NCBI RefSeq assembly: GCF_025685545.1
Contig: NZ_JAGSYC010000023.1
Span: forward strand, 248,001-312,000
Direction of reading: 5' to 3'
Source: Granulicella paludicola
GTDB taxonomy: Bacteria; Acidobacteriota; Terriglobia; Terriglobales; Acidobacteriaceae
DNA length: 64,000 nucleotides
Shown here: one piece after another, positions 1 through 8,427 of the stretch
How positions within the stretch are numbered: the first letter of the stretch is position 1
Layout of the letters: every line of letters begins with the position of its first letter
Translations under genes and position numbers: made by a program
The notes under the pieces: generated by a model
The model's input: only the letters and a program-made list of their open reading frames with translations
Told to the model about the DNA's origin: nothing
Database searches by the model: none

Positions 1-396
1 GACCTCTGTGGAAAGGCTGAGCCCTACGGGCAGATGCCAGCTGTCGGGCGCCCGTACCCTTGGCCGGATGTGATCGCCGACCCACTGCACTCCGTGCCCG
101 TCCTGCTCGCTCGTGAAGACATAGAAGCCGACCTCAGACCAACTGGTGATCCCTTCCGTCAGTTCAAGCGTCTCGTGCTCCTGATGGTTCGTCGGGATGA
201 CGCCATCGACATAGTTCTGCTGACCCTGAATGGTGTAGTTCGAATGGAGTTCGGTCATCAAGGTCTTCGGGGGAACGGTGTCCGCACCATAGACCTGAAT
301 TTCGTAGTTCCCCTGTGCCGCTGCGGCTTTTACAGATAAGAACACTCCCATCGCCAGAACGATCTTCATCGCGAATCTTGTGCCAACGTTACGCAT
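1..396 (-). CDS. secreted protein of unknown function (3' end cut by window edge)
   Basis: The minus strand is open from an ATG at 396 to the left edge (132 codons, no stop), so this is an N-terminal fragment. The start overlaps the multicopper oxidase stop codon (ATGCGTAA), which suggests translational coupling; an in-frame ATG at 369 is an alternative. The N-terminus (MKIVLAMGVFLSV, then AAAAQG) is a clear signal peptide. The mature part contains VYGADTVPPKTLMTELHSN, the phrase TNHQEHETLE and GFYVFTSEQ, which I associate with an uncharacterised outer-membrane-type family often found in redox or metal operons. No catalytic motif is visible, so I assign no function. It is the last visible gene of the minus-strand group that begins near 5210. 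Confidence 0.8.
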   Translation of the reverse strand, partial: MRNVGTRFAMKIVLAMGVFLSVKAAAAQGNYEIQVYGADTVPPKTLMTELHSNYTIQGQQNYVDGVIPTNHQEHETLELTEGITSWSEVGFYVFTSEQDGHGVQWVGDHIRPRVRAPDSWHLPVGLSLSTEV

Positions 397-1771
397 AGTC
401 GAACACCATCATGAAACCGCGGTCCATATGATCCTGCTGATGACAGTGGAAGAGCGTCTTGCCGGGATTGTCCGCAACAAATTCCACCTCAACCGTCTTG
501 CCGGCGTGTACCAGAACGACATCCTTTCGTAGACCGGCTATCTCTGCCCCATCCTCAAGGCGCCTCACTTCAAACGTGTGCCGATGCAGGTGCATGGGAT
601 GGTCGTCCATGCTCTTGTTTATCATCACGAGGCGATAGCGTTCGCCCGCATGCAGTAGCGGCGAGGTCTCAGGTGTTGAGTTCTGAGGGTATGAAAGACC
701 GTTAATCCTCCACAGCTCTTCATTGCCATGCCCCTGGAACTTCGAATCGAAGGTCAGTTCGATAGTTTTGGCCGTGCTGCCCGCACCTGCATCCGCTACA
801 TTCGCAAATTGCCGATAGTCCCACACCAGTTCTTTCGGTTGCGTCCACGTGGGTTTGCCTGAAGCATTTTCATATTCGATGACAATGCCCATGCCAGTCG
901 CTTGGACATGCTTGCGCACCTCTCCAAGTATCCAAACGCCCGGATTGTTCATCTCGACAATCGCCGACACGCGCTCCGCAGGAGCGAGCCGGAGCATTGG
1001 CACGGAATGCGGCCGTGGGACGGCATTACCATCCAGTGCGATCACCTGAAAGCTATGACCTGAAAGGGAGATCCAATGCACTTCGGTCGGGCTGCTGTTG
1101 AGGATGTGCATCATCACGCGCTGGCCCTGCTTTACTTTGACAGGATCGCCAGAGCCCAGCATCTTACCGTTGATGGTAGTGACATCGTAGACCGGATTCA
1201 TGTAGCCGTCGTCACTACCTAAGAACTGTCCTCGCCAGTCATGAAGTCCGAGAAACACCTCGCGATCGTACGGCGCCGGGTTATCGCGAGGCTCGATGAG
1301 CAGAAACCCGTGGAGCCCGCCGTACTGCGCCTTCGTCAGGTTCTTACCTGCAAAGGTGTGCGTGTGGTACCAGCGAAAGCCGCTCGGTTCCGGCGTCATG
1401 ATGTACTGCGTAGTCTCACCGGGCGCGATCATTGGAGTTCCCTCTTCCATCGCCCCGTCGATCTTTGGCGGGAGAAACAGGCCGTGCCAGTGAACGACTT
1501 CCGGATCGGCTGATCGATTGCGAATCTCCACTGAAAGTGGCTGGCCCTCCCGCACACGAAACAGTGGCCCTGGAACCTGGCCGTTATACGCGACGGTCTT
1601 GATATGGTGTTTTGGCGAAGCTTCAAGGAGATACGGGGCGATCTCGAGCGAAATGTCCGGCGCCGTCGCGGCATGAACTGTGCCTGGCAATGCGAGAGAG
1701 CCCGCAGCCAAACCTGCAAGTTGCGTGAATCGCCTACGAGTCAAAGCAGGTGGATACGTCTGTGTTCGCAT
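389..1771 (-). CDS. Tat-exported multicopper oxidase
   Basis: This 460-residue protein oxidises a substrate with four copper ions and reduces oxygen to water, presumably in the periplasm. The N-terminus has a twin-arginine signal (TRRRFTQLAG, residues 11-20, then a hydrophobic run). All four copper-binding motifs are present in order: HWHG (94-97), HTH (136-138), HPMHLH (about 391-396) and HCHQQDH (442-448). The position that carries the axial Met in CueO (11 residues after the first His of HCH) is Phe here, as in some high-potential laccases. It lies 98 bases downstream of the yceI-like gene. Copper detoxification, laccase activity or service to the nearby oxidoreductase are all possible; the substrate cannot be read from sequence. 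Confidence 0.95.
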   Translation of the reverse strand: MRTQTYPPALTRRRFTQLAGLAAGSLALPGTVHAATAPDISLEIAPYLLEASPKHHIKTVAYNGQVPGPLFRVREGQPLSVEIRNRSADPEVVHWHGLFLPPKIDGAMEEGTPMIAPGETTQYIMTPEPSGFRWYHTHTFAGKNLTKAQYGGLHGFLLIEPRDNPAPYDREVFLGLHDWRGQFLGSDDGYMNPVYDVTTINGKMLGSGDPVKVKQGQRVMMHILNSSPTEVHWISLSGHSFQVIALDGNAVPRPHSVPMLRLAPAERVSAIVEMNNPGVWILGEVRKHVQATGMGIVIEYENASGKPTWTQPKELVWDYRQFANVADAGAGSTAKTIELTFDSKFQGHGNEELWRINGLSYPQNSTPETSPLLHAGERYRLVMINKSMDDHPMHLHRHTFEVRRLEDGAEIAGLRKDVVLVHAGKTVEVEFVADNPGKTLFHCHQQDHMDRGFMMVFDYA

Positions 1772-1869
1772 TGTTATCAGTATCTCCCGCAGCTACATCT
1801 GTATATCGCGAGTAAAACCCCGATTGCCAGAAGAAGATTCACCGCTGCACTTCCATGAATGGGAACGCC

Positions 1870-2433
1870 TCAATTTTTCAGTGTCCCTGTCAGGCTCAGG
1901 TCGACGTTCACCGTGTTCTCAGCCTTCCAGATCAGGAAGCTAGGATTTTTGAGACCCCATTGCACGTAGGGAACGACGAACTGTCCCTTCGCAGTCGCCT
2001 TCGAGCCATCCATATGTATCTGCAGCGGAACTATCAGGTCATGAGGGCTGCCCAATAGTGTGAATACCCCGCTCACCTGGATGGTCGAATCACCTGAAGC
2101 GGCAATCGTTCCGTTGTAGGTCTTAGGCACAAACGAGACAGTGGTGAACTGATCTACCTTGAGAATGTCCTTATTCATCTTTTTGTCTCGGCTGTCATTA
2201 CCCGTCTTCCCGCTGCCCGCCGCGACGACGATCAGCCCAGATATATGGGAAGTGGAGCGATCAAACTCGATAGAGCCGGACTGTATGCGGAATATGCCAT
2301 TAACGAGCTCGTGGGTCGTGTTGAGCTTTATCTTGACCTCGCTGGCATCGGGATTGAGGGTGAAGCTCTGATGCTGAGCATAGCCAGCATGGCTAAGTAC
2401 TATCGCGACGGCTAAGACTGAGAAGGCTTTCAT
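1870..2433 (-). CDS. YceI family periplasmic protein
   Basis: This protein of 187 residues has a signal peptide (MKAFSVLAVAIVLSHAGYAQ) and the usual length of the YceI family. YceI proteins adopt a lipocalin-like barrel that binds polyisoprenoid chains. Family-type phrases include DASEVKIKLNTTHELVNG near the start and SFVPKTY with a following GVFTLLGSPHDL in the middle. A polyisoprenoid-binding protein fits with the adjacent FAD enzyme, whose relatives reduce isoprenoid chains. Spacing to that upstream gene is only about 40 bases, so co-transcription is likely. The actual ligand is not known. Confidence 0.92.
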   Translation of the reverse strand: MKAFSVLAVAIVLSHAGYAQHQSFTLNPDASEVKIKLNTTHELVNGIFRIQSGSIEFDRSTSHISGLIVVAAGSGKTGNDSRDKKMNKDILKVDQFTTVSFVPKTYNGTIAASGDSTIQVSGVFTLLGSPHDLIVPLQIHMDGSKATAKGQFVVPYVQWGLKNPSFLIWKAENTVNVDLSLTGTLKN

Positions 2434-2472
2434 AGCGTCTCTCCTGGAGAACTCTGACTGCGGAACGATGCT

Positions 2473-3603
2473 TCAGTTGATGACAGGCTGTGGCGCCATG
2501 GTGGCAGGCTGCGTCACGCGCGTGAGCCTTGCTGTCACGCGCATCACGCCGGGCCACACTCGAAGGCAGAACGGCAATACCGCTCGGGCCAGGGAGTTGT
2601 TCAGTCCATTCGCGGCAAACTCGGCAAGGCGCATCTGAGGCAACATCGCCGTGCGTAGTTTCGCCTGAAAGACCGGAGCTGATTCCCCTAAGAGATAAGC
2701 AGACGCCGCGCATCGGGCTGTGTGCAGAGCGATGGAGATGCCATCGCCGGTGAACGACGGGATGACTGCCGCCTGATCCCCAATGCAATAGAGGCCTTCC
2801 TCAGTCGTACGCCGGACAAATCCATAAGGGATATGCGTGATGGCTATTGGCTTGGCCAACAATGCCTCCGCTCCTTTGAGCCTCATGTCCAGATGCGGAC
2901 AATCCTGCTGCATCTTTTCGAGTAGCTTCTCGGGGCGATTGCCCGCACTCGCCAGGTATCGGCCTTTCACGACCCAACAGAGATTGGCAACGCCGTCTTC
3001 CACCGGCTGGATACCGCCGTACCCTCCGGGAAAGAGCATCAACTCGGAGGCATCTGCAAGGTCCGCCGATTGCGACGGTGCGAGACGGTAATACATCTTG
3101 AAGGCCACCCACTGCTCCGAGTCTTTTGGCCGCGAGTGGCCGCGGAGGTCATGCTTGCCCGTCGCGAGGAAGGCGGTTGGAGCTTGGCGAACGGTACCGT
3201 CATCGAGTGTCGCCTGCCAGAGGTTGTCTGTTGTGCGGCTGAGCGACCGCACACTGCGACCTTGTTCGATGTGAACTCCAGCGGCGGTCGCCTCGGCGAG
3301 CAAGGCGGTGTCGAGCGCCTTGCGCGTAAGGGAGGCGGCTGGAAATGGGAGCGGCGCCTGAGCGGCGCGTCTGGCTGCGGCCAGTCGAACGTAATCGATG
3401 GGGACCGCGCCCAGGGAAGCTACATCGATGCCGAGCGCATGAAGGTCTTCGAGGGCTTCGCCACTTAAAAATTCTCCGCACACCTTATGGCGTGGGGCGG
3501 TCTCTCGTTCAATCAGTCTTACGACTCGTCCCTTTCGTGCGAGAGCAATGGAGGCCGCACAACCAGCTACGCCGCCACCGAGGATCAGTATTTCGTCTTG
3601 CAA
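2473..3603 (-). CDS. FAD-dependent oxidoreductase, geranylgeranyl reductase-like
   Basis: The N-terminus holds a Rossmann dinucleotide motif (ILGGGVAGCAASIALARKG). A second FAD-contact block, GDQAAVIPSFTGDGISIAL, lies in the C-terminal third, and a CGEFLSGEAL segment follows the first fold. This architecture is that of the geranylgeranyl reductase/UbiH-like flavoproteins. The frame opens with TTG at 3618, but a GGGAG Shine-Dalgarno sits about 8 bases before a second TTG at 3603, which I prefer. In many bacteria such a flavoprotein and a methyltransferase flank a type III polyketide synthase; here the two flank a DUF2306 membrane protein and no synthase is present. Reduction or oxidation of a lipid or polyketide-like substrate is an inference. 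Confidence 0.9.
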   Translation of the reverse strand: MQDEILILGGGVAGCAASIALARKGRVVRLIERETAPRHKVCGEFLSGEALEDLHALGIDVASLGAVPIDYVRLAAARRAAQAPLPFPAASLTRKALDTALLAEATAAGVHIEQGRSVRSLSRTTDNLWQATLDDGTVRQAPTAFLATGKHDLRGHSRPKDSEQWVAFKMYYRLAPSQSADLADASELMLFPGGYGGIQPVEDGVANLCWVVKGRYLASAGNRPEKLLEKMQQDCPHLDMRLKGAEALLAKPIAITHIPYGFVRRTTEEGLYCIGDQAAVIPSFTGDGISIALHTARCAASAYLLGESAPVFQAKLRTAMLPQMRLAEFAANGLNNSLARAVLPFCLRVWPGVMRVTARLTRVTQPATMAPQPVIN

Positions 3604-3742
3604 GAGATTCGCTCCCAACGTACTGGATGTTTCTTGAATTTGTGGGCTTAGTTGTTTTAGTAGACGACCGGATGGAAGTTCGGCACGTCAATCTGTACAA
3701 ATTGTCATGTTGAAGATGTTGAGCCGCTGGTTGACGAAGGCC

Positions 3743-4381
3743 CTATGCGTCACGACGGGTAGTGAGTTCATGCCAGTTGAGGCCAAGATCAACGATCAAC
3801 AGAGACGCGAGCGTAAAGGCAATCACTCCAACCGCGGACAAGACGTCTCCCAGATGGCTCCAGTAACGCGGCCAGAGATTGAGCACCCTGCTCGAAACAA
3901 AGGTGAAAGTCACAGCATACGAACGTGCCATCCATTGACGATGCTGCACGATGTGACGGTTCCGCGCGGTGACAAAGGCTGCTGTCGTGCAGACCATCCA
4001 GGCGGCCGCCTGCATGGATGTGCCTGGAAGACCCGGCCGGCCGGCCGCGAGAGCGATTCCCGTGAAGGAACCAACAAAAACAGAGAGTACATAGACGAGG
4101 CCGAGACTGCGATGGAGAGGGAGATGCCGCTTCCGTATACGCGAAGAGAAGTTAATGGGACCGATCAAGAGAGCCAGGGTCCCTGCAACTGTATGCGGGA
4201 TCAGGAGATGTCGGTCGGCAATGACCTGCAGGCGGTAGGCGTGATACATCGGATAGTCGGTGACGAGCAATAGCTCCGAGGTAATGAAGACGAAGAGCAC
4301 AATGAGCCCCAGCGAGACCCAAAGAACGGTCTTGAATTTAGAGCTGGGCATACTGGGCGTTGGCAGAGTGGATGCTGACAT
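3743..4381 (-). CDS. DUF2306-type integral membrane protein
   Basis: I start this gene at the ATG at 4381 because AGAGGG stands 5-6 bases upstream; the longer open frame to 4534 would run into the methyltransferase gene. The 212-residue product has about six hydrophobic segments, beginning with VLWVSLGLIVLFVFITSELL, and internal phrases such as GPINFSSRIRKRHLPLHRSLG and RHIVQHRQWMARSYA. The paired His residues (LPLHRSLG, HRQWMARS) are typical of the DUF2306 family and of other small heme- or quinone-associated membrane proteins. Its function is unknown. It sits between the methyltransferase and the FAD enzyme, on the same strand, and is probably co-transcribed. Confidence 0.87.
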   Translation of the reverse strand: MSASTLPTPSMPSSKFKTVLWVSLGLIVLFVFITSELLLVTDYPMYHAYRLQVIADRHLLIPHTVAGTLALLIGPINFSSRIRKRHLPLHRSLGLVYVLSVFVGSFTGIALAAGRPGLPGTSMQAAAWMVCTTAAFVTARNRHIVQHRQWMARSYAVTFTFVSSRVLNLWPRYWSHLGDVLSAVGVIAFTLASLLIVDLGLNWHELTTRRDA

Positions 4382-4475
4382 TATTTCCCTCTTATGACTA
4401 TGCGGGAGATGCTGCGCACAGCAGCGATAACCTTGATTGCCTCGTTTACGTTTCCAGGCTGCACAAGAATTGCCC

Positions 4476-5210
4476 TCACTTCCAACGTCCGACGCATAGA
4501 CGTCCTGGCCGCCAATGTTCCAACGTGACGACATCTTGCGGGATATCAGCCGCAGCTAATAAGCGCACCCAATCGTCTCTACGAAAGGCTCGCCTGAACG
4601 AAACAGGCCCATCATGAAGGACAAACCGATGCCAGCCTACTCGACTTGCCAGCCACTTGAACATCCTGTACGCGCCCTCCGATCGCTCGAGGTCATTGAT
4701 GAACCAGCCTACCTGAGCCGTAGTTTCCATCCAACGCAGCAGGGCGATGATCTGCTCATCTTCAAGGTGATGGGCCATCAGAGAATTGACAATGATATCT
4801 ACTGGCGTATCCGGTCGATATTCGAGCGCGTTTCCTGCTATCCAACAAACAGCAAGTTCTTTCGACGTTGACTCTGCGGCGGCACGCGCAGCAAAAGGGT
4901 TCAAGTCTATCCCTGTTAGCTGCACTTCAGTGGCTCTTTTTCTTGCCCAGCCGGCAATCTGTCGCAGAAGATCGCCACCACCACAGCCTACATCGAGGAT
5001 GTGAAGAGGCTTGCTTAGACCTCGCGGCAGTTGTCGCAGCCATGCCAACGTTGGCCGATAACCCAGCAGCCAACGGTTGACAGCCTGCAGGCTGCGAAGA
5101 CAGTCACGAAAGTCTTCATAACTGCACTCGCCATCCATCAGCTCCGGCAGATCACGCGGAGAGACTCGTCTACTGAAGTCGATCTGTACACTAGGCCACA
5201 TAAAGCGCAT
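4476..5210 (-). CDS. class I SAM-dependent methyltransferase
   Basis: The SAM-binding motif I is clear (HILDVGCGGGDLL), followed by an acidic residue after the next strand (LTGIDLNPFAARAA) and a motif-IV-like stretch (DIIVNSLMAHHLEDEQI). The N-terminal ELMDGECSYEDFRDCLRSL segment resembles methyltransferases that accompany chalcone/stilbene-synthase-like genes. The frame can open with GTG at 5243; I choose the ATG at 5210 because family similarity begins shortly after it, but neither start has a strong Shine-Dalgarno. It is the first gene of the minus-strand group running to position 1. Methyl acceptor is unknown; a lipid, quinone or polyketide is plausible. Confidence 0.9.
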   Translation of the reverse strand: MRFMWPSVQIDFSRRVSPRDLPELMDGECSYEDFRDCLRSLQAVNRWLLGYRPTLAWLRQLPRGLSKPLHILDVGCGGGDLLRQIAGWARKRATEVQLTGIDLNPFAARAAAESTSKELAVCWIAGNALEYRPDTPVDIIVNSLMAHHLEDEQIIALLRWMETTAQVGWFINDLERSEGAYRMFKWLASRVGWHRFVLHDGPVSFRRAFRRDDWVRLLAAADIPQDVVTLEHWRPGRLCVGRWK

Positions 5211-5535
5211 CGTTTCTACTGTTAGCTCTGGCCTGGACGACACGACAGATCACGACGACCTGGACGGGCGGGCTTCTGTTTTGCTGCCGCTAAGCGTTCA
5301 AAAAACAAGCTTTAACCTCTCGATTTAGCCGCTAACTATTTAGACGTGTCCTTTTATCTTCTGAAGGCACATCCGGCATGACGATCTGTTCATGGACGGA
5401 GGAATCGGCCAAGGACCCGAGAGGCTTCGCTCGACGGTATGCTACTTTACATCAGTCAAGCAAGTGGACGGGCTAGAGAGCCAGCGTCGGATCAAGCACT
5501 GCGTCCTCACCAAATGACTGGAGTCGACCGCCGAA
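5211..5535. other. intergenic region between divergent gene groups
   Basis: This stretch separates the methyltransferase group (minus) from the PepSY-like gene (plus). It contains an AT-richer section around 5295-5365, where divergent promoters would be expected, but I cannot fix clear -35/-10 boxes. I see no convincing gene in it. Confidence 0.5.
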
Positions 5536-6003
5536 ATGAAGTCCGCAAGCACTCTCAAAACTGTACGCCTCACGCATCACTACATCGGCGTGTTCTTCGC
5601 ACCGACGATCCTGTTCTTCGCGATCACCGGAGGCCTTCAGATGTTCGGCCTGCACGAGACATCTCGCGGGAGTACCTATACGCCGCCCGCCATATTGGTT
5701 CATCTCGCGCAGTTGCATAAAAAGGGGACGTTATATGTATCGTCCAAAAAAGCGCCTCCCTCCCCCTCCGCCAAGATCGATGGGGCGAAGCCTGATGCTC
5801 CGAAGTCACCGCCGCCAGCTCCAGCTCCGCCCGTATCCAATCCACTGCCGATGAAGGTGTTTTTTGCCGCAACGGCTCTGGCCCTCGTGCTGTCGACCTG
5901 CACAGGGCTCTTCATGTCGTGGAAGTATGCACGTAGAAAGTCCTTGGTTGGCTACGTACTACTCGCCGGAATTGCATGTCCACTGCTCCTGCTGGCTTTA
6001 TGA
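5536..6003 (+). CDS. PepSY-associated transmembrane protein
   Basis: The 155-residue product opens with VRLTHHYIGVFFAPTILFFA, the HxHxxxG-type first helix of PepSY-TM proteins, which are found in iron- and copper-linked membrane oxidoreductases. A Pro/Ala/Lys-rich loop (about residues 70-100, PPAPAPPVSNP) is followed by a second membrane helix with CTGLFMSWKYARRK and a third hydrophobic end. It is much shorter than full PepSY-TM proteins, holding only a minimal core. It lies 126 bases ahead of a response regulator and is divergent from the multicopper oxidase group, so a role in metal or redox homeostasis is reasonable but inferred. No strong ribosome-binding site is visible before the ATG. 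Confidence 0.8.
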   Translation: MKSASTLKTVRLTHHYIGVFFAPTILFFAITGGLQMFGLHETSRGSTYTPPAILVHLAQLHKKGTLYVSSKKAPPSPSAKIDGAKPDAPKSPPPAPAPPVSNPLPMKVFFAATALALVLSTCTGLFMSWKYARRKSLVGYVLLAGIACPLLLLAL

Positions 6004-6032
6004 TGGCAGCACCTAGTCTCATTGGCGCCAGA

Positions 6033-6058
6033 TTCTCGAACCATTTACTGTTCAAGAA
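6033..6058. promoter_or_regulatory. inverted repeat upstream of response regulator
   Basis: TTCTCGAAC and GTTCAAGAA face each other across 8 bases (8 of 9 positions pair). The repeat lies about 70 bases before the response regulator start and 30 bases after the PepSY-like stop. It could be an operator for the regulator or a weak transcription-attenuating hairpin; there is no T-run after it. Confidence 0.4.
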
Positions 6059-6129
6059 CGGTGTGCTGAGGGATTTGTGGCGAAGTTTAAGTCGACACAC
6101 ACTCGTCACGGTGCAAGCGGGATGGAATT

Positions 6130-6807
6130 ATGCGACTTTTGTTGGTCGAGGATGAACTCGAGATACAGAGCTTCGTCAAGCAATCCTTGACGGATGCGGG
6201 CTACGAGGTGCACACAGCAGAGGATGGGAAAACTGCTGCCATCCTCGCAGCGAAGAACGTATACCAAGGCATGATCATCGACCTGGGGCTACCTGATCAG
6301 GATGGCATCGATCTCATTCTTCAGTTGAAGAAGTCCGGCATGATGAGCCCGGTCCTCATCCTCTCGGCGAGACGTTCGGTAGACGATCGAGTGAAGGGGC
6401 TGGAACTGGGCGGTGACGATTACCTCACCAAGCCCTTTGCGATCGCCGAATTGCTAGCCAGAATGCGGAACCTTCTCCGCCGCAACTCACCGCCGACAGA
6501 AGACGCGACCCGGTTGCGCATTCATGACCTGGATCTCGACATGATTAAGCGCAGAGCGACCAGAGGCGACCAGGTTCTGAACCTGAGTCCGCAGGAGTTC
6601 GTCTTGCTTGAGTACCTCTGCCGCCACGCCGGTCGAGTTGTTACGCGCTCCATGCTCTTGACTGAAGTTTGGGGCATGCGGATTCAACCGGACACAAATG
6701 TGGTCGACGTTCACATCTACCGTCTTCGTGGGAAGATTGACACAGAAGGCCGTGAGCCGTTGATCAAGACGTTGCGAGGTATCGGATATGTCCTCAAAGG
6801 CAGCTAA
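6130..6807 (+). CDS. OmpR/PhoB-family response regulator
   Basis: The protein has 225 residues: an N-terminal receiver (about 1-115) and a C-terminal winged-helix DNA-binding domain (about 130-223). Acidic residues at VEDE, the phospho-acceptor Asp51 (MIIDLGLPD) and the conserved Lys in DDYLTKPF are all present. The trans_reg_C domain ends with the usual LRGIGYVL. A GGGATGGA purine stretch precedes the ATG. The stop lies 20 bases inside the histidine kinase gene, so the two are translationally coupled. The partner multicopper oxidase group is divergent, which makes a copper- or redox-responsive CusRS-like system a possibility only. Confidence 0.97.
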   Translation: MRLLLVEDELEIQSFVKQSLTDAGYEVHTAEDGKTAAILAAKNVYQGMIIDLGLPDQDGIDLILQLKKSGMMSPVLILSARRSVDDRVKGLELGGDDYLTKPFAIAELLARMRNLLRRNSPPTEDATRLRIHDLDLDMIKRRATRGDQVLNLSPQEFVLLEYLCRHAGRVVTRSMLLTEVWGMRIQPDTNVVDVHIYRLRGKIDTEGREPLIKTLRGIGYVLKGS

Positions 6808-8257
6808 TCCTATCCTGCGAAGTGCAGCCTGGCGAATCTCGCTGTGGGCAAGTCTGGCGTTTGCGATTGGAACCATGCTGGTATTCGGCATGCTGCACCG
6901 ATTCGTAGCAAGCGACATACAGCGGCGAAGCGACGCATGGCTCTCCGGCGAAGTCGGGGTGTTGAGCGACGTCGCTACACGCACTCCTAAGGATCGCTTG
7001 TATAGGCGCGTCGTGGGTGAAGTGGCAGAACTTGCCAGCCGCGAGGTGCCGAATCACCAGCAGTCCAGCAGCAATGAGAACGACGCTGTTTTCTTTCTTC
7101 AGGCGGGAGATAACGGACCGGCTAAGTTGTGGGTGGGTGCTGGAGATGGCGCATCGAATCTCGCGGCAATCCGTTCTACTCGCATGGCGCCCGACGTACC
7201 TTTTGACTTGCGGGTTAAGGGCTTCCGCATTCCGTTTCGTGTTGCGGCCGTCCGAATCGACGACGGCAGCTCTATCTATCTGGGATTGTCTGAACGTGAT
7301 GAAATTCACGTATTAAAGAACCTGCGCGTGCGGTTCTTCACTCTCTGGGTTGCGATGGTACTACTCGGCTTTGCAATCGTCTTCTACGCAACGCGAAAGA
7401 TGTTAGGACGCGTGAGCGAGATCACAGAAGCAGCATCGCGCATAGGCCAGTCCGACCTGAGCAGCCGAGTTCCCGACACAAAGGGAGACGACGAAATCGG
7501 CCATCTGGCTCGAACGCTGAATCACATGCTCGACCGAATCGAGAACACTGTTCATCAGTTGCACACCATCACGGACTCTCTGGCCCACGATTTGCGAAGT
7601 CCCCTCACGGCAATCCGCGGCAAGCTGGAGACGACGTTGGCTACGGATCTCAGACCGGATCATACGGAGGCTATTGTCACCTCCATCGATGAACTCGACC
7701 GTCTGACTGAGTTCCTCAACACATCGCTCGATGTGGCAGAGGCAAAAGCGGATGCACTGCGGCTGAACCGGACAGAGGTAGACCTCGACGAGCTGGTACG
7801 CAGCATGAGCGACCTTTATGAGCCTTCCATGAGCGACAGAGAACTCCAGCTCGAAGTCCACAGCGAGGGTCCGGTGAGAGTTCTTGCAGACGCGGCGCTT
7901 CTTCATCGCGTCATCGCCAACCTGCTCGATAACGAACTCAAACACCTGCCTGCTTCATGCCTGATCTGCATATCCCTTCGAAGCGATGAGCACATGGCGA
8001 CACTTATTGTGGAGGACAACGGTCCCGGTTTCGATGCGGAGGTTGGTCATCACCTCTTTGAGCAGAGAGTAAAAGGCCGCGCATCACGGGGGCACGGCCT
8101 TGGACTGGCTTTTGTAGAAGCTGTGGTTCGTGTGCACGGAGGCCAGGTGGCAGCAACGAACCGCAACGAAGGAGGAGCTAGAATCACGGCTAAGCTACCG
8201 CTATGTCGGATTCAAGAAAGAGAGCAGCCTGAAGCTCTTGCGCTGGTAAGCACTTAG
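6788..8257 (+). CDS. HAMP-domain sensor histidine kinase
   Basis: The 489-residue kinase has a first membrane helix (about 15-35), a periplasmic sensor region of roughly 140 residues, a second helix (about 183-203), a HAMP segment, then the HisKA box with phospho-acceptor His267 (LAHDLRSPLTAIRG). The catalytic ATPase domain shows an N-box (NLLDNELKHLP), a G1 box (VEDNGPGFD) and a G2 box (RGHGLGLAFVEAV). The start ATG overlaps the regulator stop by 20 bases. The sensor domain has no motif that I can assign to a ligand. Context next to a PepSY protein and a multicopper oxidase suggests metal or envelope stress. Confidence 0.96.
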   Translation: MSSKAANPILRSAAWRISLWASLAFAIGTMLVFGMLHRFVASDIQRRSDAWLSGEVGVLSDVATRTPKDRLYRRVVGEVAELASREVPNHQQSSSNENDAVFFLQAGDNGPAKLWVGAGDGASNLAAIRSTRMAPDVPFDLRVKGFRIPFRVAAVRIDDGSSIYLGLSERDEIHVLKNLRVRFFTLWVAMVLLGFAIVFYATRKMLGRVSEITEAASRIGQSDLSSRVPDTKGDDEIGHLARTLNHMLDRIENTVHQLHTITDSLAHDLRSPLTAIRGKLETTLATDLRPDHTEAIVTSIDELDRLTEFLNTSLDVAEAKADALRLNRTEVDLDELVRSMSDLYEPSMSDRELQLEVHSEGPVRVLADAALLHRVIANLLDNELKHLPASCLICISLRSDEHMATLIVEDNGPGFDAEVGHHLFEQRVKGRASRGHGLGLAFVEAVVRVHGGQVAATNRNEGGARITAKLPLCRIQEREQPEALALVST

Positions 8258-8427
8258 CCTTCTGTTGCGAGGCATCAGGCGTGAACACTCACTGCGCCTC
8301 ATATGGCTTCTGCTACCAGTCAGCGCTTCCGGCTCTCGTTCCAATGGAACCCCTCTCGATTCCGAACTCATTTCAACCCGCATCCTGAAAAAGTGATCGA
8401 CGACGTTCATCGCCCAATGAAACTCGA

